A stretch of 64,000 nt of DNA from Acanthococcus lagerstroemiae (Eukaryota > Arthropoda > Insecta > Hemiptera > Eriococcidae). Position numbers and translations under genes: made by a program. The stretch lies in contig CM063106.1 in NCBI GenBank assembly GCA_031841125.1, forward strand, positions 14,818,001 to 14,882,000, written 5' to 3'. The notes under the pieces were generated by a model. The model ran no database searches, was not told the origin of the DNA, and saw only the letters and a program-made list of their open reading frames with translations. Below, piece after piece: positions 43,800 to 53,855 of the stretch; position 1 is the stretch's first letter, and each line of letters starts with the position of its first letter.

Positions 43800-45260
43800 A
43801 TTTCCGACGAAACTCGTTGGTCTGTCCCGTTGCATCGTTGTGTACCTCATTATTACAAACAAACCCCTCGGCAACCCGAACATCAAGCTCAAAATTAATC
43901 TGCGAATCGCTACCTTCAAAGAAACCCCTCGGCAACCCAAACATCACGCTCTAATACCAAATATCACGCTCTTAAAAAGGATAGGAGGATAACAAAAACT
44001 CAGGAGAACTACGCCGAGTTGGTGCACAGGTGCACACGTTGGTGCAATCATCATGTTCGAACTTCAGGTAGGATATTCATCTATTCACATCAACACGCAC
44101 CAAACGGCGTTTTCCTATGATGCGTGTTGACTTGCATAACCCTGTATACCAATACAAATTTTAGCCCCCCCCCCCGAATCGTTCGATTAAGCCCACCTAT
44201 AAACTCAACCTCTGTTTCATTACCGTAGAAAACAGTAAAATTTTAGCATCCTGACTGACAGCTCTCCCTATCATAGAACATAGATCTAGGATCAATCAAA
44301 AAATAAAACGATTTGCGAGGATTGTATGAGCTAAACTTCGTTTTCTTCGTCGGCCTAAAAAGGCATCATCTTTATTGACTGCTACTGAGCATTCATTTCC
44401 CACGCTTCCTTACAAATTAATAACGATTACAAGAATTGCGGTCTTTAGCCGGGTTCAAAAAGAGCTGAATGGTTGGCGAAATTACAAGTGTTCTCGCTCA
44501 CTTGTAACATTCAAACCACACACCACAATTCGCGAATTCTTACACTCGACGTATTCGTCGAAAACGATAAAACTCTCGAATTCGATTTACCGCAAGCTGT
44601 TTAGGTCGATTAAATTTATAAGTTTGTTTCTCGAGCGAGAACGGACTCGAGAAAGTGCAGCGAGGGGTTAAAGTGCTAATTTCCTGAACGGCACCGAAAA
44701 ACAGTGCAAAATATTTTTTTCCCTGTTTCTCTCCTCCGTCTCCGTCTTCTAATTCGGAACATGAAGTACGAGTGTCGATGCAGGGGAACAGGAAATAAGT
44801 GCCATCTATTACAGAGGTAAAGGCATGATAACATCGTAATTGAGTGCGGGGTGTCGAATTGCTCCCCGTCGAGGGGTGGTAAACGATTTACGTCCCGACG
44901 GCGATGTTACACAATGAAAACGCGCTCGCACACAGACGCAGACGCGCGTTCATTCGTGTACGCGGTATTGGAAGTAATCTAAACTTACCCTTTTAAATAT
45001 GCGCCCTTAACGGGCCGTCACAATCTTACGATTTAAACCGACCGGCCTCTCCGCGCACCGCTGTGAGGGATCTTTCTTATTAACGTCGTCGGCCCGACTC
45101 GACTCGACTAATTCGCGCCAATGTTGAGGTTGACCAACTTTGTCAAATATCTAATTAATGGTCTCTGCGAGATATTTTGCAACACGATCGAGAAAGCTAT
45201 CGGGGTGTTTTCAAACTGACAGGTGACATTAGAATACGATATTCGAGGAACGTAAAATTT
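43800..45260. other. No gene recognised; partly CpG-rich unique DNA
   Basis: A CCCCTCGGCAACCC-like block repeats near 43863 and 43924. A poly-C run lies at 44165-44175. 44290-45140 is CpG-containing unique sequence (CGCGCTCGCACACAGACGCAGACGCG). No open frame has a known domain. Confidence 0.4.
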
Positions 45261-46315
45261 ACAGGTAACCCCTTTCATCAGTCACTATAATATTACCCAA
45301 ATGACGACCGACATGTCTGCGTTGGCACAAGACGAGAAAAATTTGATCGAACGGGTGTAGTTTTGTAAAACAATGTAGGCCGGTAGCAGTAGCTGATCCA
45401 GGAACCAGGAAGCAGTCTCTAATACGGTAATCCAGATTCTAGGATGTGTGAACATTGAATAGTCATCACCGGCTTTCCTATCCCTCCGCCAAGTATCAGG
45501 ATCATTTTTATGGCTTCGATATGTCAAGCCATTACTCACAAAACCATTCGACGTGGATTCGACGGGTAAATTCATCATCAGTTCGACGTCGGTCTCATAG
45601 ACTTTCTTTTTTCCCAACGCCAATTTGACGCCGATTTCATGCCTTGAAACCTAAGCTTGAAATGAACGCTCTTTAACCGTCAAAACGTCAGATAATATCA
45701 AAATGAACCTGTTTCGAGGTAATAGAAACGTCGATTTGATGGGGAAAATTACGGCAAGATTAACGACAATTTGAAGATTAAAACTGCCGTAAAATTGGCG
45801 TCGTTTTAACAGTCTGCGTCATTTCTATCGATCTAATTATCATTGATTCTCAGACCGTGATACGAACCCACTGCGTGCTCAATGTAGACTCGACGCTTTT
45901 GAAACATCGTTAGTTTGAAAAATAACATGAATGCATATTAATTGTCAGACTGATGTCGACATGAATCAGTATTGACGGTAATTCAGGCATCGACTTGGCA
46001 TGAAAACATATTGTCAAATCAAAATCAATTTAAAAGGAAAAATTGCCGTCAAATTGACATAGTTTTAATCATCCAATTGATTTCGTTTTAATGTCAGGTT
46101 TGATGCAATTTCTAACGATCTCCTAATTTGTCATTCATTTTAAGCCTATGATAAGAAATCATTGCGTATTCCCATTGGGTACTTGTTGGTTTTGTCCCTA
46201 AACAGGGGGGGGGGAGACTTACGCTTTCGCCGAGTCGAACCCAAACTAACGAATCACCGAGCGGGGCTGCTTAGTATTCATCTTTAAAAAAACATGTTCT
46301 TTTCGTATTTATATA

Positions 46316-47247
46316 GGGGCAATTGTTATACCTAGGACCATTTTTCACATTTTGGGCTCTGTAAGCTGATGTATGGGTGATGAAATTTTTTGAATTGTTC
46401 TGTTGGATAAAGCTACACTTTCTGCATATTTTCGCACAAACGGACTTCGAAAACATTAAATATCCAATTTTCTATGTTTTTATTTTTGACAATTTTGAAA
46501 ATTTTAGTCCTAGGTACACCATGTTGTACCTAGGACCACCGCATGTTGTACCTAGGACTACCGCATTAAAAGCTACAAAATTATAAACGAAAGTATATTT
46601 TGATGTCTGAAAAGTACAAATGCTATAAGTACGTACTTCAAAATTACAACATTTTTAGGTAGGTTATTCTTACACATTGTACCTAATTTTATCAATAACG
46701 CGCAAAGATCCACGTCGGATCGAAAAATTTTTAATTTTTGAATAATAAGTACATTGTTTAACAACGAATTGAATATCGTCAATGATTTCATAGCCACAGG
46801 ATCCATTTTTTCGTTTTACATTATTTTCACTTCTCAGCATCCTAAAACAAAAAATTATAACGTTTTATACGAAGTTTTCTGTGGTCCTAGGTACATGACC
46901 TGCTCATTTGAGGATAAAAATTTTGCGCAAAAAAAAGTTGATAACTAATTTCTAAAATAACCTACCAGTTATCTTCTCTATTGCATACTGGCATCAGATG
47001 CGCGTTTTTGGAATATTTGATGAAGTTTTACTAACTAAAAGATGAAAAACACCGAGTGCTGAAAATTTTACTTTACGAACACGAAATCGAAAATCGTCAA
47101 CTGTTTTCACAGAAACGGATAAGTGAACATGTGCAACAGGTTAAACGTCGCCAAATGTTAGTATTTATAGGCTGGTAGTGTTAGTTTCGTTTATTACCAC
47201 TTGGGGGCACCAAAGTAGAAATCAGTCCTAGGTACAACAGTTGCCCC
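46316..47247. mobile_element. TIR element, ~0.93 kb, TA target duplication
   Basis: The inverted ends are GGGGCAAYTGTTRTACCTAG, extending to ..GGAC. They are flanked by TA on both sides (46314-46315 and 47248-47249). The TIR core GTACCTAGGAC or its complement also appears internally near 46507, 46526, 46549 and 46874. TA duplications suggest a Tc1/mariner-like or related superfamily. No transposase is recognised. It interrupts one unit of the surrounding array. Confidence 0.75.
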
Positions 47248-47914
47248 TACCATGTTGCGGACAACTTCATCTGCAAGTAGTAAGGTCGATTTTACCACAC
47301 CAGTTGATGTCGATTCGGTGTCACAAGAAAAATCACAAATTACACTGTTTTTATATTCGACATCTGAATGTATATATAAAAAAAAACGTCCAATTTAAAA
47401 CTAACGTCAAAATTAGAGGTAAGAACAATGTCAAATTGACTGCTAAAAACGACGATGACTTTAGCCGTCATTCTCATTCGATGAAAAATTGATTATTGTT
47501 AGTTTGAAACGTAGTAAACGCTCATTTATCGTCAGATGGACATCAAAATGAACGTGTTTTGAGGGAACGTGTTTTGAGGGTAATTCAGGCGTTAGTTTGA
47601 CTAAAAGAGTTATCGTCAAATTTACGTCTATTTCAAAAGAAAAACTGCTGTCAAATCGACGTCGTTTTAATGTCAATTTTGATGTAATTTCATAATTTCT
47701 AACGATTTAATTTGTCATTCATTTTAAATTTATGATAAGAGCTCCCATAGGTACGTATTGATTGTTTACTTAAAGGGAAGGAGGGGTAAACTCGCACTTC
47801 CTCTGAATCGACCACCGCCCCCCCAAAAAAAAAAAAATTAAATAACGAACCCCGTGCCAGGCTGCGCAGTGTTTATTTTTTAAGAAATGCAACTTCAATG
47901 TTTCTTTTCTGCCT

Positions 47915-48222
47915 TGTGGCATTTTTATGAACGACTATCCAAATAAAGACCAAGGTATTACGATCGCTCACAAACATGCGCACATTGTACTGCTAATACC
48001 TTCCGTTTATCAGTGGGTACGTGTTTAAGTCGGAAAATCGGCGTCAACGCTCAAAAAAAGCAGGCATCCGAAAGGGCCTGAGAAAAGCCACGACTAGCTC
48101 ATACGAGACTCGCCCAGGGTGCGGGAAGTGCCAGGGCTTTGGAAGGCGGTTACCCAGATCACATGATGAATATTCTATAGTTCCGGGACCAGAAGCAAGA
48201 AAAGCAGAAAGAAAAGATAAGA

Positions 48223-48262
<40 letters not shown>

Positions 48263-48989
48263 AGCCATGATCCCTTACATTCTCTCTTACAGAAAAGTAC
48301 TTACGACATCATGTCGTTCACGCGTTGCACCTCAAAAAGGAAAAAGAAATACGCAAGTTACACATCCGCGGACAGACATTTATTCATGAAAAAAAAAAAA
48401 AAAAAAAAAAAAACACACCAAAAAACTCCACGGACGCGGTGGCGGTCACGAAAGCTGCGGCTGAAAGAGTCGCACGAGAAAGTTCGCGAACAAGCGGTCA
48501 TGTCCGGGGTTGAAGAAAAGAGAAAAAGTCGCAAAGCTCGGCAAGCCGCGGAAAATCGCACAAAAATCACACACTGCCGGTCGCGATGTCGGGCGGGAAA
48601 AAGTCCACACACCCAGAACGTTCTTTAAAAGGTAAAGAAAGGTAAAAAAAATGAAAATCAAAACGACAAGAAAAGCTCTGTCTTAGAGAAAAAAGTGTTA
48701 AAAAAAAAGACGTTACGCTATCCAAAGACAAATTCACTAACTGTACACCGCCTCGGTTGCAATTAGTAGCCGATATCAGCAGTGCGAGAGGGGTAAAGGG
48801 AGGAAAACTGCAAGAGTTTTTATGCAGGAAGATAAACGTTTGTACATAGAGCACAGAGAATTGTTGGATGGACAGAGAGGAAAGGTGGAAAATCGGTTTG
48901 CGGGAAAGGAGAGAGGAGAGGACGTACTAATGCCTGCGGAACTCCGTGACGTTGAATTTTGAAGCGTATTCTCGTGTTTCCATGCCACA
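47915..48989. mobile_element. 1075-bp insertion with TGTGGCAT ends and 4-bp TSD (solo-LTR candidate)
   Basis: The insertion begins TGTGGCAT and ends ATGCCACA. It is flanked by GCCT (47911-47914 and 48990-48993). The empty site is visible in the next array unit (TTTCTTTTCT then AYCCATATACC near 49630-49650). TG..CA ends with a 4-bp duplication fit a solo LTR, and the 8-bp inverted ends also fit a TIR element. A (CT)n tract and a 24-nt A run lie inside. No gag or pol is present. Confidence 0.7.
48213..48261. repeat. (CT)n microsatellite
   Basis: A nearly perfect CT dinucleotide run of about 24 repeats lies inside the 47915-48989 insertion. A 24-nt A run follows at 48389-48412. Confidence 0.95.
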
Positions 48990-50360
48990 GCCTATATACC
49001 TTTAAGTGCACAACTTTATCTGTAAGTAATAAGGTCGATTTTACCATTCTAAGTGAATGTCGCTTTAGGGTCAAAAGGAAAAGTCACAAATTACACTGAT
49101 TACATTCCAGTTCAACTATTTATGTATGTAGAAACGACGTCGAAATTACTGGTACAAACAACGCCGAATACACTCGTAAGAACGACGACAATGTCGGCCG
49201 TTTTTCGACGAAGAATCGATGCAGATTCGACCCTTCGAAACGTCTCCAGTTTGAACCTGGAGAACAACCATTAGTACATAGCTTAACGTCAAAATGAATG
49301 TATGTTTCAACGGCAATTGAGACGTCGATTTGACAGTAAAACTTATAAAATCGACATCAATTTGAAAGAAAAAAATTGCTGCCAAATCGATGTCGTTTTA
49401 ACCGTTGAATCAACATTGTTGCAACCATCAAATGGATATCTTTTAACTGTAAAATCGACGTCGTTCTAATGTACATCTCGATGCCATTTCTATTTAATTA
49501 ATTTTTAATTCATTTTGAGTCTATAATAAGAACTCACTGCATATTCCCACTATGCACTTACTGGTTTTCTCCCTGAGGCGGATGGTGCGAGGCTGTCAGC
49601 GCTCGTCTTAAGAAATGCAACTCTAATATTTCTTTTCTACCCATATACCCCTTCATGTGTGAGTAGCAAGATCGGTTTTTTCCATACCAAATTGACGTCC
49701 GACGTCGATTTTTTGTTGAAGGGAAGAATAAAAAATGCCAATGAGTGCATTCGACGTTTGTCTGTACATATAAGAACGATATCAAATTTACTGGTAAAAA
49801 CACAGCGCAAATAGGAGGCTTTAGACACTTAGTAGGCTTAGCACCACCAAATACTTCACCTCACCCCCCAAAAAATACGAGTGAATAAGTTTTTAGTATA
49901 ACTGTACTACTTTCCAACCCCCCCCCCCCAGAAGCTTCCTACTCTACTTCAGGGTGACTACTTGCGCTTACGGGTAAAAACAATGTCCATTTTACAACAT
50001 GAATTAGACGTCGATTGACTGTTGAAGGTAAGAGTCATAACTTAAACCGATTACATTCGACGTTGATGTGTATGTAAAGGCGGCGTCAGTTTTATCTACA
50101 AATTCTACGTCGTGATAAAGTCGAATTGTGATGAAAATCAACGGACTGCCAAACTACCTATGTCAAATCGACGTCGATTTTATACTATCTACTGCCACCA
50201 TTAAGAATATTTTCAAAATGAAAAAGTTTCATCGATTTCATAAGTACCAAAAAAGTATTTACTTTTATGCTTTTGTGTCTTCGTAATCACTTCAAGTCTA
50301 AGAATTTGCGTGATCAATTTTGTTCCGCTCGATGACTATAACATCCTTCTGACTGGCTCA

Positions 50361-50586
50361 CGGTAACTATTCACCATTTCCGTCAGGCGGAGTTGAAAAT
50401 CCGACAAGTTAGAAGGTTTTTTTTTTGCTTTGGTACCTTGATAACTTGGGAATGTTGAGTTGAGAAGTTGGAAAAATTCAGCAAGTCAAATTTTTTTTTT
50501 ACTTTGATATATGTACTTGGGAACTTTAAGTTGAATCAGTAGGGACTTTCACACTCCCCCCCGGAAAACCTTTCGGTACGTCCCTG
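50361..50586. mobile_element. CAGGGACGTACCGA-family MITE, truncated copy
   Basis: The right end is CTTTCGGTACGTCCCTG (50586). Family-typical TTGGGAA..TTGAGTTGA words and T runs fill the interior. The left terminus is missing: the sequence starts inside the family at CGGTAACTATTCACCATTTC. That point coincides with the outer boundary of the inverted duplication. Confidence 0.75.
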
Positions 50587-51106
50587 ATCATCCTATCTCC
50601 GCATGGCCAGCGAATCTTCAGGCGCAAACGTGAGCTTGGACCTAATTGGAATTTCAAATCAGATACATTGCATCTAATTGGAAATTCCGCATACTGCCTA
50701 CTTTTTCCCTTATGATCTATCTTTTTTAAACAGTATCAGAATGTAAGCTAAAGTAAAGGTATTCGAATGTCAGTTGTAAGCTTCTCTTGAAATTTGGTAT
50801 TCGCCTTTTATTCTGTGAAACAAGAACAAAGTCGAGGACCGGAATCCAAGAGCCCGAAACTAAAGAGATGAAGAATACAGTCGATTCCGCTTAATTGGGA
50901 CAGCCGCTTATTAGGAACAAAAACCAAAGAACAAAATCAAATGTGCTTAAGCAAATGTATTATTCATTCGCTTAGTCTGGAAAAGATTCCGCTTATTAGG
51001 GGCATGTTACTGCATAAGAAGAAGGAAAACGAGGGAAAATCAGAAGCAATAAGCATAATCTTACGATGATTCACATGAAGAGTGAAAGTGACGAGGATGA
51101 AAGCAA

Positions 51107-51444
51107 CAGGGACTTACCGAAGAATTTTTCCGGGGGGGGGGGGGAAGGTCGGTCTGTAATCGTCCCAACTGATTCAACTCAAAATTCCCAAATGTCAAAG
51201 CAAAAAAGCAAGCTTTTGACTTGTTGGATTTTCCCAATTTCTCAAATCAAAATTCCCCCAACTTTTCAACTCAAAACTCCCAAGTATCAAAGTAAAACAA
51301 AAAAAAGCTTTTGACTCGTTGGATTTTCCTAACCACCGAAATTTCCCAACTTTGGCTGACTAAAATGGTGAATATTTTCCCACTGTTGAGTAAAAAATAT
51401 CCTACAAGGGGAAGTTTTCCCCGCCCCCTATCGGTACATCTCTG
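51107..51444. mobile_element. CAGGGACGTACCGA-family MITE, 338 bp, left-arm copy
   Basis: Starts CAGGGACTTACCGA and ends TCGGTACATCTCTG. Target duplication is GAAAGCAA (51099-51106) and GAAAGCGA (51445-51452). A G run follows the left end at 51132-51143. The mirror copy is at 53070-53394. Confidence 0.87.
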
Positions 51445-51647
51445 GAAAGCGATGACAATGATCCGGTAGTTCGAGTTTTGTCTCAAGAAGCGAAAAAATA
51501 TTTGGAATAATTAAGACTATAATATTTTATGTAGGCGGGGGGCAATAAGGGTAGCCTAGCAGCAGCACTTAACGTTTCCGCTGATTTTGTCCAGCGCCAG
51601 AGTTTGAAGAATCTGCGCCAAAGCAGATTAGACAGTTTTCATATCAA

Positions 51648-52211
51648 TAGGGCTAGGATTTTTATGCGCTAAAAAATATCAAAATATGCAAAAATATGCG
51701 CTATAAACCGCACCCTCATGGGTATCGAAATGTAGGGTTTTCGAAGCACTACAATAAGAGCCATTCGTTTTAACGGAAATTTCATTAAATCATCTAAAAA
51801 TACAAAGAATATTTTTATTTCCAAATAATCGCAATTGCAGTTCGCAGCTTCGCAGTTTAAAGCCTTGAATAAGCTTTTATGTAGGAAAAAAAAAAAGACC
51901 TTAAACGTGACTCCTGATAGGTTTTTTGTTCTTGAAAATTGTGGAAATTTTGTCGATAGAAGTGATTTTTGGCCAGTTTTTGGGAAAATATGCGCTAACA
52001 ACCTCAAATATGCAGCATAATATATACGGTATTTGGCTATTTTTCAGCGAAAATATGCATTTTTATACATTTATGGCCTAAATATGCAAAAATATGCGCT
52101 ATAAACTTTTGCATACGGATTCAGAATTTCATGATTCGCAAAGATAATGTGGATATGCGTTATCTAGTATTACAAGAACAAATATGCATTTACATAAAAA
52201 TCCTAGCCTTA
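51648..52211. mobile_element. hAT-type element, 564 bp, perfect 8-bp TSD
   Basis: The ends are TAGGGCTAGGATTTTTATG and the complement of TAAGGCTAGGATTTTTATG. It is flanked by CATATCAA (51640-51647 and 52212-52219). Repeated AAATATGCGCTATAAAC-like words fill the subterminal regions (51690-51710, 52080-52105). The termini resemble TAGAGCCCGGATTTTTCGG of the elements at 14833 and 33481, so a related transposase is inferred. Its left end is also present, inverted, in the right arm near 52800-52865. Confidence 0.85.
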
Positions 52212-52384
52212 CATATCAATTTAGAAAAAAAAAGCCAAGACGCTTAATTGGGACAAAAAGGCTCCCCCAATGTGTCTCAATTAAGTGGAATCGACTGAAT
52301 TTCCTCATTAGAACTCATAACCGCCTCCCCTGGTCACTGAGAAACTCCAGAATTCAAGCCTGTCAGATAGACTCAGAGTCAGTT

Positions 52385-52520
52385 AGGCCCACTTTCTCAA
52401 TCTCTAGTTAGCGCTTATCTAGTGGTTAAAGTACTGGATAACCATTCGGTAGACGGAGTACCGAATAAGAATAACTAAAGGTTAACTAGAGGTTTTACTA
52501 GAGATTGAGAAAGTGGGCCT
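52385..52520. mobile_element. Foldback MITE-like hairpin, 136 bp
   Basis: Perfect 24-bp arms (AGGCCCACTTTCTCAATCTC plus TAGT and its complement) lie at 52385-52408 and 52497-52520. The 88 bp between them are largely self-complementary, ending in an ATTCGGTA/TACCGAAT stem around a 7-nt loop (about 52444-52466). No clear target duplication was seen. It lies in the spacer of the large inverted duplication. Confidence 0.8.
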
Positions 52521-52832
52521 TCGTAAGCCAGCCAGCCAGCGAGAGTGGAGAGTGTCTTTCGTAGAGAAGGGATATGGATGGGAGGGCAATAAGAAGAAAA
52601 AAGGAAAAAGTCCGACTGCTGCACGGAAGGACATTGTTACATGGATATGTCATCCAAGCGACCGCGTTGATGCGCCTACCTACGTTCCAATGCCTTCTCT
52701 AGTCGTCCATTCTCGGCGTCGCTCGGCATTCTCCGTATCGGCCGGTCAAAACGTGAAGGTACAAATGACCGCATAAAGAGGAGTACGCAAATTATTTTCG
52801 CATATTTTGATATTTTTAAGCGCATATTTTCG

Positions 52833-53855
52833 ATTTTTTAGCGCATAAAAATCCTAGCCCTATTGATATGAAAACTGTCTAATCTGCTTTGGCGCAGATT
52901 CTTCAAACTCTGGCGCTGGATAAAATCAGCGGAAACGTCAAGTGCTGCTGCTAGGCTACCCTCATTGCCCCCCGCCTGCATAAAATATTATACCTAGTCT
53001 TAATTATTCCAAATATTTTTTCGCTTCTTGAGACGAAACTCGAACTACCGGATCATTGTCATCGCTTTCCAGAGACGTACCGATAGGGGGCGGGGAAAGC
53101 TTCCCCTGTAGGATATTTTTTACTCAACAGTGGGAAAATTTACCATTTTAGTCAGCCAAAGTTGGGAAATTTCGGTGGTTAGAAAAATCCAACGAGTCAA
53201 AAGCTTTTTTTTGTTTTACTTTGATACTTGGGAGTTTTGAGTTGAAAAGTTAGGAATTTTGGTTTGAGAAATTGGGAAAATCCAACAAGTCAAAAGCTGG
53301 CTTCTTTTGCTTTGACATTTGGGGATTTTGAGTTGAATCAGTTGGGACGATCACAGACCCCCTCCCTTCGGAAAAACTCTTCGGTAAGTCCCTGTTGCTT
53401 TCATCCTCGTCACTTTCACTCTTCATGTGAATTATTGTAAGATTATGCTTATTGCTTCTGATTTTCCCTCGTTTTCCTTCTTCTTCTGCAGTAACATGCC
53501 CCTAATAAGCGGAATCTTTTCCAGACTAAGCGAATGAACAATACCTTTGTTTAAGCACATTTGATTCTGTTCTTTGGTTTTTGTCCCTAATACGCGGCTG
53601 TCCCAATTGAGCGGAATCGACTGTATTCTTCATCTCTTTAGTTTCGGGCTCTTGGATTCCGGTCCTCGACTTTGTTCTTGTTTCACGGAATAGAAGGCGA
53701 ATACCAAATTTCAAGAGAAGCTTACAACTGCCATTCGAATACCTTTACTTTAGCTTACATTCTGATACTGTTTAAAAAAGATAGATCATAAGGGAAAAAG
53801 TAGGCAGTATGCGGAATTTCCAATTAGATGCAATGTATCTGATTGGAAATTCCAA
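52833..53855 (-). repeat. Right arm of large inverted duplication, inner part
   Basis: Reverse complement of 50650-51682, with the same MITE, pogo-like terminus (AATCGACTG then TA near 53627) and AATTGGGACA-type blocks. The arm stops abruptly at 53855, where the 4.2-kb insertion begins, and resumes at 58089. Confidence 0.9.
53070..53394. mobile_element. CAGGGACGTACCGA-family MITE, 325 bp, right-arm copy
   Basis: Starts CAGAGACGTACCGATAGG and ends TTCGGTAAGTCCCTG. Flanks are TCGCTTTC (53062-53069) and TTGCTTTC (53395-53402), the complement of those at 51099 and 51445. It was therefore copied with the arm and did not insert independently. Confidence 0.87.

Larger units (their letters stand above)
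45540..50215. repeat. Array of GACGTCGATTTGA-type units (~0.55-0.65 kb) with insertions
   Basis: At least four units share, in order, an AAGAAATGCAAC..TTTCTTTTCT block, a TAAGTAATAAGGTCGATTTTAC block, repeated GTCAAATCGACGTCG(T/A)TTTAA words, and a closing ATTCATTTTRAG..TATRATAAGA(A/G)CTCA block. Unit ends fall near 45890, 46200, 47770 and 49570. Copies are split by the TA-flanked element (46316-47247) and by the 1075-bp insertion (47915-48989). Paralogous units show the empty sites. Confidence 0.72.
50361..51682 (+). repeat. Left arm of large inverted duplication
   Basis: This arm is the near-identical reverse complement of 52833-53855 joined to 58089-58375. Shared content includes the truncated MITE 50361-50586, a CCTTATGATCTATCTTTTTT block, a CAGTCGATTCCGCTTAATTG pogo-like terminus flanked by TA (50879), the MITE 51107-51444, and the left end of the hAT element at 51648. 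The arms differ at only scattered positions by eye, so the duplication is fairly recent. Confidence 0.9.

Noticed and set aside
48311..48628. Basic Lys/Arg-rich open frame of 105 codons
   Set aside because: It spans a 24-nt A run inside the 1075-bp insertion. The lysines come from that run, overlapping frames exist on both strands, and no domain is visible.
46200..50215. CRISPR-like or regulatory repeat array
   Set aside because: Unit length, divergence and eukaryotic context show a satellite-like array. There are no short identical repeats with unique spacers anywhere in the window.
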